Assembly: GCA_023423795.1 (NCBI GenBank)
Contig: JAFAEX010000311.1
Location: 1-64,000, forward strand
Source of the DNA: Chloroflexota bacterium
GTDB lineage: Bacteria > Chloroflexota > Chloroflexia > Thermomicrobiales > UBA6265
Length of the DNA stretch: 64,000 bases
Direction of reading: 5' to 3'
The position numbers and the translations under genes are program-made. The notes beneath the pieces are model-generated. The model saw only the letters and a list, made by a program, of their open reading frames with translations, searched no databases and was not told where the DNA came from. Positions 17,078 to 24,762 of this stretch are shown piece after piece (position 1 is the stretch's first letter; each line of letters opens with the position of its first letter).

Positions 17078-17794
17078 ATGACGGAACGGGCAGCCGCCGA
17101 ACCGGACGCGGCGGCCGGATCGCGGTGGTCGGAGTGGCGACCTGGCGGGCCCACGGGCACGGACCGTTTGCTGGCGCTGCTGGTGGCGCTCGGGTTGCCG
17201 GTCGCCGCCGCCTGGTTGCTGGCGCAGACCGGCGGCGCGCTCGCGCCGCTGGTCCTCTACTTCGGCGTCGTATCCGTCGCGTTGCCGCTGTGGCGGCGGG
17301 GGTCGCTCGGGTACCACCGCCCCGTGCGTTGGCCGTGGCCGGTGTTCCTGCCGGCCCTGGCGATTCCGTTCGTGCAAGCGGCGCTCGGGCTCGAAGGCGG
17401 CTGGCCGGGGTGGCCGAACGGTCTCGGGCCGTGGTTGACCGTGCTTCTTTGGGCGCCGCTCAACGGCGCGCTGGAGCACCTCGGGTGGTTCTTCGTGCTC
17501 GATGCCTGGCGCGCGGGCTGGCCGGACCGGCGTGGGCGCGTGGGTGGCCTGCTCGTCGGCGCGGTGCTCACGCTGGTGCTGGTCGGCGGCATCCACGCGC
17601 TGTTCTGGGCACGGGTGCTGCCGGTTGGCGACGGCATCGCCGCCGTCGGCATCGGGCTCAACACGCTCGCGCTGCTCGCCTACGTCGTGCTTCGGGACCG
17701 CTCGCGTTCGCAGTGGCCGGTTTTCGTGGTGCACACGGCGATCGACGTCCAGTTGGTGCTCGTCGCCGGCTACTCGATCCTCCCGGACCTATAG
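17078..17794 (+). CDS. Hypothetical multi-pass membrane protein
   Basis: 238 aa with about six hydrophobic segments, starting LLALLVALGLPVAAAWLLAQ at residue 31. The pattern WAPLNGALEHLGWFFVLDAW recalls CPBP (CAAX-protease-like) proteins, but the EExxxR motif and its partner histidine motifs are not convincingly present. I give no function. The ATG follows the upstream flavoprotein by 25 nt, so the two are probably co-transcribed. Confidence 0.65.
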   Translation: MTERAAAEPDAAAGSRWSEWRPGGPTGTDRLLALLVALGLPVAAAWLLAQTGGALAPLVLYFGVVSVALPLWRRGSLGYHRPVRWPWPVFLPALAIPFVQAALGLEGGWPGWPNGLGPWLTVLLWAPLNGALEHLGWFFVLDAWRAGWPDRRGRVGGLLVGAVLTLVLVGGIHALFWARVLPVGDGIAAVGIGLNTLALLAYVVLRDRSRSQWPVFVVHTAIDVQLVLVAGYSILPDL

Positions 17795-18012
17795 TGCGGA
17801 GAGCCACCATACCGCCGGTTGGCCGCTTGGCTTTACGCCGCCGAACCGTTCGACAAGCGGCGCACCGGCGCGCTGTACGTTCAGTTCGCGGGATTCTGGA
17901 CGCCGAAAAGCGAAGGTCGGGAACCGGAACTGCACACGAACCGGCGTTTTGATGCTATATCTATAGCGGGCGTCGCAAACGGCGCCGGGAACGACGGGGA
18001 GGAGTAGGGACC

Positions 18013-18333
18013 ATGAACCTCTTGTTCGCGCAGGATGTCGAGACTGCCGTCGCCGGCAACGGTGGCGGCGCGACCGCGTCCGCGAACGGCGGCGCGGCCG
18101 CCCTCGGCGACATCAACTCCGGCGCCAACGCCGGCAACGCGATCGCCGTTGGCGACACCATGGGCAGCACCATCTGCGACAAGTGGGGCAAGTGCTACCC
18201 GGCCGGCGACGGCGGCGTGTCGGTGTACGGCGGCGACATCGCCAACGGCACCAACGTCGGCGTGGCCACCAACGGCGGCGCGGCGATCGCCGATGCCTCC
18301 GGCGGCAACTACAACGTCGCCTTCGTCAGCTAG
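18013..18333 (+). CDS. Glycine/asparagine-rich small protein (family with 20359-20805)
   Basis: 106 aa, dominated by Gly, Ala, Asn, Asp and small polar residues. There is no clear signal peptide after MNLLFAQDVETAVAG. The C-terminal half (VSVYGGDIANGTNVGVATNG, then GAAIADASGGNYNVAF) lines up with the C-terminal half of the leftward gene at 20359-20805, which also carries the DASGG block and the preceding G-D/G-N spacing. ATG at 18013 has GGGGAGGAG about 8 nt upstream. A strong terminator follows at 18371, so it is probably a single-gene unit. The A/T-rich stretch TGCTATATCTATAG at 17951-17964 is a plausible promoter. I see no catalytic motif; the regular Gly/Asn spacing would suit a beta-solenoid or amyloid-like surface protein (inference). 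Confidence 0.75.
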   Translation: MNLLFAQDVETAVAGNGGGATASANGGAAALGDINSGANAGNAIAVGDTMGSTICDKWGKCYPAGDGGVSVYGGDIANGTNVGVATNGGAAIADASGGNYNVAFVS

Positions 18334-18370
18334 GCCGGATGCCGGCAGTCCTGTCGGCGCCGTCTCGACG

Positions 18371-18406
18371 CCACCCCCGGTTCCGGTTCGCCGGAACCGG
18401 GGGTGG
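18371..18406. terminator. Hairpin terminator after the glycine-rich gene
   Basis: Perfect 16-bp stem (CCACCCCCGGTTCCGG and its complement) with a stable TTCG tetraloop, followed by TTGCTATTGTTG. It lies 38 nt after the stop codon and just before the histidine kinase. Confidence 0.8.
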
Positions 18407-18483
18407 TTGCTATTGTTGACGCAGGGCTCGGCCATCCCGACCTGTCCGCGTTCCCTTCGACGTTCCCCAAGGTTCCTGCGCCC

Positions 18484-19647
18484 GTGATCGACCAGCTTCG
18501 CCAGAACCAACCGCCGTTGCTCTTCGGGCCGCCCGGCGGTCCCGCCGTCACCACCTCCGAAACCGACCCGTTCCTCGCCGCCAGCGGGAACCATGCTCGC
18601 CCGGTCCGGCTGCCGATCCTCTACCGGGTGCTGATCGCCAACTCGGCAATCGTCGTGCTCGGCGCGGTCGTCGGCACCTGGGCGACGACGCTCGCGGTGC
18701 GGCGGCAGTTCGAATTCGGCGGGTTGCCGCCGGTGCTGGTGTTCGTCCTGCTCGGGTTGGTCCTCTCGGTCGCGGTCAACTACGTCGTGCTGCGCGCCGC
18801 GTTCCGCCCGCTGGAGATGCTGACCCGCGTCTCCGAAGCGGTTCGCCAGGGCGACCTTTCCGCCCGCGCCGTGCCGCTGCCTGCCGGTGATCCCCAAATG
18901 GCCCACCTCGCGCAGACGTTCAACCGGACGCTCGACCAGCTCGAACGCGACCGCGCCGCCCTGCGCCACGTCACCTCGCAGGTCATTTCCGCGCAAGAAG
19001 AAGAGCGCAAGCGGGTTTCCCGCGAGCTGCACGACGACACGGCGCAGGTGCTGTTCGCTCAACTCCTGCGCGTGGCGGCGCTGAAGGGCTCGCCCAACAA
19101 CGAAGTCCGGGACGCCGCCGCCGCGCTCGAAGAGATGACCGTCGAAGCGCTCGAAGGCGTCCGGCGGCTCGCGCTGGAACTGCGCCCGCCCGCCCTCGAC
19201 GACCTCGGCCTCGCCGCCGCGCTCGACGACATCGCGCAGCGCTACGGCGAGCAACTCGGCATCGCCGTCGAGTTCCAGGCGCGCGGCACGCGCGGCCGGC
19301 TCCCAGCGGAGGTCGAACTCGTGCTTTACCGCGTCGCCCAGGAAGCGCTCACAAACGTCGCCAAGCACGCCGCCGCGACGGCGGTTGCCGTCGATCTCGA
19401 CCGCGGGCCGTTCGACGTGACCCTTTCCGTCCGCGACAACGGCGTCGGCTTCGATCCGCGGCATGCCGCCACCGATGCGCCGGCTGGCTCCGGGCTCGGA
19501 CTGTTCGGGATGGCCGAACGCCTTGCCCTGGTCGGCGGCGGCGTTAGCATCTGGTCCCATCCTGGCGGCGGCACCGAAGTCTTCGCCTTCGTGCCCGCGC
19601 CGGAGTCCGGGCGGTCGCCGGCCGCGACCGCGCCGAGGGCGGCCTGA
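18484..19647 (+). CDS. Membrane sensor histidine kinase, NarL/LiaS type (HisKA_3)
   Basis: About 387 aa. Two membrane helices (VLIANSAIVVLGAVVGTWA and PPVLVFVLLGLVLSVAVNYV) with almost no loop between them are followed by a HAMP linker (FRPLEMLTRVSEAVRQGD). The HisKA_3 dimerisation box RVSRELHDDTAQVL has phospho-acceptor His183. A HATPase_c domain follows (N-box EALTNVAKHA, G1 DNGVGFDP, GSGLGLFGM). The lack of an extracytoplasmic domain suggests sensing within the membrane. The start is uncertain: GTG at 18484 is chosen because the in-frame GTG at 18403 lies inside the terminator hairpin. The stop overlaps the regulator start (TGATG). Confidence 0.88.
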   Translation: MIDQLRQNQPPLLFGPPGGPAVTTSETDPFLAASGNHARPVRLPILYRVLIANSAIVVLGAVVGTWATTLAVRRQFEFGGLPPVLVFVLLGLVLSVAVNYVVLRAAFRPLEMLTRVSEAVRQGDLSARAVPLPAGDPQMAHLAQTFNRTLDQLERDRAALRHVTSQVISAQEEERKRVSRELHDDTAQVLFAQLLRVAALKGSPNNEVRDAAAALEEMTVEALEGVRRLALELRPPALDDLGLAAALDDIAQRYGEQLGIAVEFQARGTRGRLPAEVELVLYRVAQEALTNVAKHAAATAVAVDLDRGPFDVTLSVRDNGVGFDPRHAATDAPAGSGLGLFGMAERLALVGGGVSIWSHPGGGTEVFAFVPAPESGRSPAATAPRAA

Positions 19648-20327
19648 TGTCCGACGGCGCATCGCGGTCCGGCCGCATCGACATATTGCTCGCCGACGAC
19701 CACGGCATCGTGCGGGCCGGTCTTCGCGCGCTGCTCGAAGCCGAACCGGATATGCGTGTGGTCGCCGAAGCCTCCGACGGCCCGACCGCGGTAGCCCTGA
19801 CGGCCCAGCACCGGCCCGCCATCGTCGTCACCGACCTCTCGATGCCCAATGGTGGGCTCGAAACGATCCGCCAGATCACGGCGCTCGGCCTGCCGACGCG
19901 CGTCCTCGTCCTCACCGTCCACGCCGAGGAGCGCTACCTGCTTCCGGTGCTGGAGGCCGGCGGCAGCGGCTACGTCCGCAAGGCGTCCGCCCACACCGAC
20001 CTCCTGCAAGCCATCCGCACGGTGGCCCGCGGCGAAGTGTTCCTCGACCCGGCGGCGACCAAGACCCTGCTGCGCGGCTACCTCGGCCGCGTCCGCACGG
20101 GCGACGAAATGGACCTCGGCGAAGTGCTCTCCGACCGCGAGCGCGACGTGGTGCGCCTGACGGCCGAGGGTCATACCGCCCAGCAGGCGGCCGACATCCT
20201 CAGTCTCTCGCCCAAGACCGTCGAGACCTACCGCCACCGCGCGATGCAGAAACTCGGCCTCACCAACCGCGCCGAACTGGTGCGCTACGCCCTCCGCGCC
20301 GGCCTCCTCGGGGCCGACGAGGCGTAG
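19647..20327 (+). CDS. NarL/LuxR-family response regulator
   Basis: 226 aa with a receiver domain (ILLADDHGIVRAGLRALLE, phospho-acceptor Asp63 in VVTDLSMPNG, a TVHAEE switch region and YVRKAS lysine). A LuxR-type helix-turn-helix follows (LSDRERDVVRLTAEGHTAQQ, LSPKTVETYRHRAMQKLGL). It is translationally coupled to the kinase by TGATG and is certainly its partner. The nearest candidate target genes are the glycine-rich genes on either side (18013 and 20359) and the Cys-rich gene at 20931, but no shared operator could be proven by eye. Confidence 0.93.
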   Translation: MSDGASRSGRIDILLADDHGIVRAGLRALLEAEPDMRVVAEASDGPTAVALTAQHRPAIVVTDLSMPNGGLETIRQITALGLPTRVLVLTVHAEERYLLPVLEAGGSGYVRKASAHTDLLQAIRTVARGEVFLDPAATKTLLRGYLGRVRTGDEMDLGEVLSDRERDVVRLTAEGHTAQQAADILSLSPKTVETYRHRAMQKLGLTNRAELVRYALRAGLLGADEA

Positions 20328-20358
20328 CCCGCGCCGTTGCTCGCCGGAAGTTCGTCCG

Positions 20359-20805
20359 TCAACTGGAAAAGTCCGGCGGATTGTTGTTTCCGCCGCGCTC
20401 GTTGGTGATGTCCCGGCTGTCGTGGTGTGACCGTCCCTCGTCGAGGTCGAACGACACGTCCGCGAAATCGCCGCCGCTTGCGTCGATGGTCGCCGGGCCG
20501 CCGCTGTTGCCGATCGCAAACGACGAATTCACGTCCACGTTTCCGCCGTCGAGACTCGCCCCGGGGCCGGTCACATCACCCGCGATGACCGTATTGCCGA
20601 CCACCCCGCCGCCGCCGAGATCGCCGGTGGAGATCGCCCCGCTGGTCTCGACGGAGCCAGAGCCGCCGTTGCCAGCTCCCGCCGCGTTCACCTCGTCCCC
20701 GGTGTCTGCTCCCTGCGCCGCCGCGGTCCCCGCGTACCCGCCAGCGAGCACAAGCGCCACTCCCCGGCCGAGTGCACCCAATCCGCGTCCGAACAGTCCT
20801 TTCAC
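20359..20805 (-). CDS. Secreted glycine-rich protein (family with 18013-18333)
   Basis: 148 aa with an N-terminal signal peptide (LGALGRGVALVLAGGYAGTA, cleavage likely after AAAQG). The Gly/Asn/Ser/Val-rich body carries VVGNTVIAGDVTGPGASLDG and then GGNVDVNSSFAIGNSGG before the DASGG block. This aligns with the gene at 18013 through the ISxG, GNxxxxGD and GGxAxxDASGG blocks. The tail (DEGRSHHDSRDITNERGGNN) is hydrophilic. The ATG at 20805 is divergent from the Cys-rich gene at 20931. The stop lies only 31 bp from the response-regulator stop, in convergent orientation. Function unknown; repetitive beta-rich surface protein is an inference. Confidence 0.75.
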   Translation of the reverse strand: MKGLFGRGLGALGRGVALVLAGGYAGTAAAQGADTGDEVNAAGAGNGGSGSVETSGAISTGDLGGGGVVGNTVIAGDVTGPGASLDGGNVDVNSSFAIGNSGGPATIDASGGDFADVSFDLDEGRSHHDSRDITNERGGNNNPPDFSS

Positions 20806-20887
20806 CGCGATCCCCCATCACGTATCGGCGGATAGCGCTCCCCCGCGCCGCTGGCCCGCCGAAGATCAATTTCCAGTATTGTTGTGC

Positions 20888-20893
20888 ATTGTA
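20888..20893 (-). promoter_or_regulatory. Candidate -10 element for the secreted glycine-rich gene
   Basis: TACAAT on the minus strand, 83 nt from the start codon, inside a locally AT-richer divergent region (20870-20900). Confidence 0.35.
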
Positions 20894-20930
20894 CGTCCAC
20901 ATCTCGGACGCCGGACAGGGGGGGAGAGCC

Positions 20931-21536
20931 TTGGAACCGAGGCGATTCGACGGGTTGGCGCGCTCGGTCGGGCGCCACGGAACGAGGCGTTGGGCATTCG
21001 CAGTGCTTGGCGGGCTGGCGACCGGCCTGATGAGGCATGATTCGGCGTCCGTAGATGCCCAATCGCCGGGTGCGCGGTGTGCCCGGGCAGGTTCGGCCTG
21101 TAGCGCTGCCAGTCCTTGTTGCCCGGGCGCTCGCTGCGCCGGTGGTCGCTGCCGCTGCATCAAGGGGCGGACCAAACAGTGCGGCGGCGTCTGCGCAAAC
21201 CTGAAGAACGACGCCAGCCACTGCGGGAAGTGCCGTAAGAAGTGCCCGGAAGGGTCGCGCTGCAAGGGCGGCAAGTGCGTGTGTGCCGCTGGCAACCTGT
21301 GCCGCAAGCGGTGCGTCGATACGAAAACCGATCCCCGGAACTGCGGCGATTGCGGAACCAAGTGCCGGCGCGACCTTCGCTGCATCGAAGGCAAGTGCCG
21401 ATGCGACTATGGCCTGGAGGCATGCAACGGCTACTGTTACGACACGATGCACGATCGGGCCAACTGCGGATGGTGCTTCAACCAGTGTGATTGGAACCAG
21501 TTCTGCAACTGGGGAACGTGTCAGACCTACCAGTAG
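20931..21536 (+). CDS. Exported cysteine-rich repeat protein with twin-arginine leader
   Basis: 201 aa. A TTG start at 20931 is supported by GGGGGGAGA 3-8 nt upstream; there is no in-frame ATG nearby. The leader RRFDGLARSVGRHGTRRWAF then VLGGLATGL looks like a Tat signal. The mature part contains about 30 cysteines. Three repeats of about 40 residues follow the plan C-G-x-C-x-(D/N)-x-x-x-D-x-x-(N/H)-C-G-x-C-x-x-x-C-x(5)-C-x-x-G-x-C (for example CVDTKTDPRNCGDCGTKC). Comparable repeats occur in extracellular proteins of other bacteria and are presumably disulfide-stapled. Function unknown. It is transcribed away from the secreted glycine-rich gene. Confidence 0.78.
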   Translation: MEPRRFDGLARSVGRHGTRRWAFAVLGGLATGLMRHDSASVDAQSPGARCARAGSACSAASPCCPGARCAGGRCRCIKGRTKQCGGVCANLKNDASHCGKCRKKCPEGSRCKGGKCVCAAGNLCRKRCVDTKTDPRNCGDCGTKCRRDLRCIEGKCRCDYGLEACNGYCYDTMHDRANCGWCFNQCDWNQFCNWGTCQTYQ

Positions 21537-21680
21537 CACGGATCCTATTGATCGTTGCCGTACATTCCGGCAGTGCGCGGCCCGCCGGCTGCAACTGAGG
21601 GCCCTTCGCACTCCGGCTTGGTGATCGGCGGCGAACGGGAAGCAACGCCGATACGGTGCGTCTCAAGGGCGCACCGCCGG

Positions 21681-21709
21681 GCGCGATTGAACGGATGCGC
21701 ATCGGATGG
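21681..21709. repeat. 29-bp match to the start of the L,D-transpeptidase gene
   Basis: GCGCGATTGAACGGATGCGC and the next nine bases match 24129-24157 at 26 of 29 positions. The second copy encodes the DAHPFDR segment of the L,D-transpeptidase N-terminus. The rest of 21537-21835 holds no gene that I can support. Confidence 0.65.
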
Positions 21710-21835
21710 CGATGATCGCCTGGACACTGTCGCTTGGGGCGGTTATGAGTCATAGACCTGACGCACCGGCTTAATGACCGCCACTCGTCGGTTACGTCGA
21801 GTCGGTCAGGCACGACACATGGGAGGCAATCGCCC

Positions 21836-22351
21836 ATGATCCTCCCGAAGATCCGTGATCCCCGCCTGGTGACGATCCGCCGCGGGGGGACGCTCACCGA
21901 CGCCGATCATCGACTCCTCGCCTTGTGGGCCGCGTCGTGCGCGGAACACGTGCTCCACTCCTTCGAGGCCGTCCGGCCGGAGGATGCGCGGCCGCGCGTT
22001 GCGATCGCAAAGGCTCGTGCCTGGGCGCGCGGCGAGATCCGCATGTCGGACGCTCGCGTGGCGGCCGGTCACGCCAATGCCGCGGCCCGCGACCTTTCGG
22101 GCGCCGCGCGGTTCGCCGCGTACGCCGCCGGGCAGGCCGCGGCCGTCGCCCATGTCGCGGCGCACGACCTCGGCGCGGCCGCCTACGCGATCAAAGCCGC
22201 CCGCGCTGCCGCCACGGGCGAATCGGCCGAACGCGCCGGCCAACGCGAGTGCCGGTGGCAGCGCGACCAACTTCCGGAGCCGATCCGCGACCTCGTCCTC
22301 GACGATCAGCGGCAGCGAAACGACATCTGCTGGTCGGTCTTCGACTGCTGA
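21836..22351 (+). CDS. Putative immunity-type protein (Imm-5-like), alanine-rich
   Basis: 171 aa, helical and Ala-rich. The N-terminus MILPKIRDPRLVTIRRGGTL and DADHRLLALWAASCAEHVL resemble a family annotated as putative immunity proteins in Actinobacteria and Chloroflexota. The central region has repeated helices (AARFAAYAAGQAAAVAHVAA) and the C-terminus is acidic (LPEPIRDLVLDDQRQRND). No toxin or secretion gene is adjacent, so the immunity label rests on family resemblance only. ATG at 21836 has GGGAGG 9 nt upstream. It is followed by a terminator shared with the convergent gene. Confidence 0.7.
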   Translation: MILPKIRDPRLVTIRRGGTLTDADHRLLALWAASCAEHVLHSFEAVRPEDARPRVAIAKARAWARGEIRMSDARVAAGHANAAARDLSGAARFAAYAAGQAAAVAHVAAHDLGAAAYAIKAARAAATGESAERAGQRECRWQRDQLPEPIRDLVLDDQRQRNDICWSVFDC

Positions 22352-22528
22352 GCCGACCCCCGATCGATCGACGGGGTGTTGCGGCAGGGCGCATCGGCGG
22401 CGATCGGACGGCGGCCGTGAAACTGCGCTTGCCTGTGCCGACATCGGTGCAGCCGCAGCGAAGTGCTCGCTTTCGGAAGCCCGAATCTGCGTCCGCGCTG
22501 CTGGCGAATCATGTCTGGAACGTGCAAA

Positions 22529-22563
22529 GGCCGGTGCGCCCCGCGTTCGGGGACGCACCGGCC
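22529..22563. terminator. Terminator between convergent genes
   Basis: 10-bp outer stem (GGCCGGTGCG/CGCACCGGCC) continued by a 4-bp CCCC/GGGG inner stem after a one-base bulge. It lies 35 nt from the end of the leftward L,D-transpeptidase. Confidence 0.7.
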
Positions 22564-22597
22564 CGAAATCCGATGCCGGTTCGCGCGGTAACGGGAA

Positions 22598-24175
22598 TCA
22601 GTAGTGCGAATACACCGGCGTGCCGAAGTCGGCGAAGTCCCAGAAGTACCGCGCGTCCTCCAGCAGCACGTTGATGCAGCCGTGGCTGCCCGGCCGCCCG
22701 ATCGTCTCCTTCGTCCGCCACCAGGCAAAGTGGATGGCGTGACCGCGGTCGGTGAAGTACTGCGTGAACAGCACGTCCTCGAGACGGTAGTGGTTTTCCG
22801 CCCCGATCGCGCCGGAGGTCATCGTCTCGTTTGCCACGCGGTGCACGATCGAGAAGAGCCCCGGCGGCGTTTCCCAGCCGGCCATCCCGGTCGTCACCGG
22901 CACCGTCCGCAGCGGCGTCGTGCCGTCGTAGGCCGACATCAGTTGCTGGGTCAGGTTGATGTCGATCCAGCGGCCCCACGTTGGCGCGTCGGCCGGCGGC
23001 GGCAGCGGCGCGACCGGCGCGGTCCGCCCGACGTTGCGCCCGTAGGCATAGGTCCCGTCCGTCAGTTGCGCCCAGAGATCGGCCCCGGTGAAGACCTCTT
23101 CGCCCTTCACCCACGCGGCCACGGTCAGCGGATCTCCGTACTCCAGTGTCCGCACGATCCGCGATCCCGTCGTCGGTTCGGCTCGGATGTTGGTTTCGCC
23201 GAGCGACGCGCCCTGCCAGTGGGACGGGTCCCAGTCGGCTGGGTCCAACTGGGGGAGGGGAGGCTGTTCGCGGAGGAACCCGGTCGAGACGTAGCCCGAA
23301 TATCCGTCGGCGTAACCCGGCGCCCACTCACCACCGGCCCAACCCGGCGCGGCGATGAACTCCGCGTTGTCCGACAGCAGCGTCACCATGTCGGCCGAGG
23401 TGCTCGGGGCGAACCGCAACCGCAACCCGTCCGACGAGGACACGAGGAACGTCTGCCCGCCGGTCGGCGGCGCGGGCTGGAAGGCCGGGTCGCTCGCCAG
23501 CAGCCCGGCGCCCTCCGCCAGTTCGCGCCCGAGCGGCCGGAGGCGGACGGCCGCCCCGGTGTCTTCCAGCAGCGCGTTCTCGAACAATTGCAGCCGCGCA
23601 CCGGTGGCGTCGTCGCGGTACGGCTCGGTGAGCGGCCGGCCGAACAGCGCCTCGCCGCCGAACGCCGACCAGAACTCGGCGAACGCGCCGGTCAGCGTGT
23701 GGCCCCACTCTTCGGGTGCACCCGGAACCTTGGCGAACGCCTCGCGCGGGGCCAGCGACAGCCAGAGCGTCTTGTCGAGCCGCTGGCCGCGCACGTCGAA
23801 CGGCGCTTGCTGGCCGGGATCGAACACGAGCGTCATGTTCTCGAACGTTTGCAGGACGCCACCGGCCCCGGTGGCGTAGCGTTCTTCGGAAAGCGGCACG
23901 CCCAGCACGTCGGCGCCGCCCGCCTGCTCCCAGCGGGAGCGGAACGGTTCGGCAAGGTTGTGCCCGGATTCGGCGAAGTACAGCGTGCCCGCGCCGGGCG
24001 TGAATGCGGCGACCTCGCCGCTCGCCGCATCCTGCGCGGCGGCGCGTCGGATGCCACCCATTCCGGTGGCGAGTCCCAGCGGGATCGCCGCGCCGGCGGC
24101 CAGCAACGTGCGCCGGCTCAGGCGACCGGCGCGATCGAACGGATGGGCATCGGACGGGCGGAACGGCGGCAGCAT
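22598..24175 (-). CDS. Tat-exported L,D-transpeptidase (YkuD) with SH3-like repeats
   Basis: 525-aa exported cell-wall enzyme. A twin-arginine signal (LSRRTLLAAGAAIPLGLATG) begins near residue 19. Residues about 55-240 hold two copies of a repeat seen in Chloroflexota surface proteins (LGVPLSE and FGRPLTEPY, each with a LQxFEN motif). Two SH3-like segments follow (LRLRFAPSTSADMVTLLSDN; TNIRAEPTTGSRIVRTLEYG). The C-terminal YkuD domain has the catalytic GSHGCINV with His498 and Cys500. YkuD enzymes make 3-3 peptide crosslinks or attach proteins to peptidoglycan; if this lineage lacks a thick wall the acceptor may differ (inference). ATG at 24175 follows GAGGGG. A 29-bp piece of its 5' coding sequence is repeated at 21681. 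Confidence 0.9.
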   Translation of the reverse strand: MLPPFRPSDAHPFDRAGRLSRRTLLAAGAAIPLGLATGMGGIRRAAAQDAASGEVAAFTPGAGTLYFAESGHNLAEPFRSRWEQAGGADVLGVPLSEERYATGAGGVLQTFENMTLVFDPGQQAPFDVRGQRLDKTLWLSLAPREAFAKVPGAPEEWGHTLTGAFAEFWSAFGGEALFGRPLTEPYRDDATGARLQLFENALLEDTGAAVRLRPLGRELAEGAGLLASDPAFQPAPPTGGQTFLVSSSDGLRLRFAPSTSADMVTLLSDNAEFIAAPGWAGGEWAPGYADGYSGYVSTGFLREQPPLPQLDPADWDPSHWQGASLGETNIRAEPTTGSRIVRTLEYGDPLTVAAWVKGEEVFTGADLWAQLTDGTYAYGRNVGRTAPVAPLPPPADAPTWGRWIDINLTQQLMSAYDGTTPLRTVPVTTGMAGWETPPGLFSIVHRVANETMTSGAIGAENHYRLEDVLFTQYFTDRGHAIHFAWWRTKETIGRPGSHGCINVLLEDARYFWDFADFGTPVYSHY

Positions 24176-24264
24176 GCGCGACCCCTCGGTGGCGGCGCGA
24201 CCTGACGCGCTGTTGGCGCGCGGCGCGGCGGACTACGGGCGGGTTGGGCGGGGGCGTCCCCTCC

Positions 24265-24270
24265 ACTATA
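24265..24270 (-). promoter_or_regulatory. Candidate -10 element for the L,D-transpeptidase gene
   Basis: TATAGT on the minus strand, 90 nt upstream of the start codon, in otherwise GC-rich DNA. Confidence 0.35.
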
Positions 24271-24363
24271 CGTCGCCGCGCCGAAATCGGTCGAGTGCCT
24301 GCCCGTGCAACCGGTCCCGCTTTAGCCCGATTCCATGTGTGGCTCGACCTGCCCGGCATGCCG

Positions 24364-24391
24364 AGGGGCCGGCGCACCAGCGCCGGCCCCT
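24364..24391. terminator. Terminator after nuoHJK
   Basis: Perfect 12-bp stem AGGGGCCGGCGC with a 4-nt loop, 39 nt beyond the nuoK stop codon. It marks the end of the complex I block and separates it from the L,D-transpeptidase. Confidence 0.7.
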
Positions 24392-24429
24392 TCGTCCCGT
24401 CGTTCGTTTCCCGCTGGTCGGCTCGACGC

Positions 24430-24738
24430 CTAATCGCGCAGTGCCGTGAACTCGTCCACGTCCACCGTGCCGGCGCGCCGGCTCAGCGCGAGGATGATCG
24501 CGAAGCCGACCGCGGCTTCCGCCGCCGCCACCGCGACCGCGAAGATGGCGAACACCTGCCCGTACAGCGTTCCGTTCTCGAGCCCGAAGGCGACCAGCGA
24601 GATCGCCACGGCGGTCGTCATCAATTCGACGCACAGGAAGATGATCAGGATGTTCCGGCGAACCAGCACGCCCATCATCCCGATGATGAACAGCGCCGCG
24701 CTCAGGAACAGGAAATGGCTGATGGTCAACGCGCCCAT
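24430..24738 (-). CDS. nuoK: NADH-quinone oxidoreductase subunit K
   Basis: 102 aa with three membrane helices. The membrane glutamates needed for proton pumping are present in LCVELMTTAV (helix 2) and VAAAEAAVGFAI (helix 3). The length is the family norm. It is the last gene of a leftward H-J-K block; nuoL, nuoM and nuoN, usually next, are absent here. Confidence 0.96.
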   Translation of the reverse strand: MGALTISHFLFLSAALFIIGMMGVLVRRNILIIFLCVELMTTAVAISLVAFGLENGTLYGQVFAIFAVAVAAAEAAVGFAIILALSRRAGTVDVDEFTALRD

Positions 24739-24762
24739 GCTCGTGGCTGCTCCCCTGTTGCG

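Noticed and set aside
17078..17794. CPBP-family intramembrane protease
   Set aside because: Membrane topology is suggestive, but the EExxxR motif and catalytic histidines could not be found, so only a membrane protein is called.
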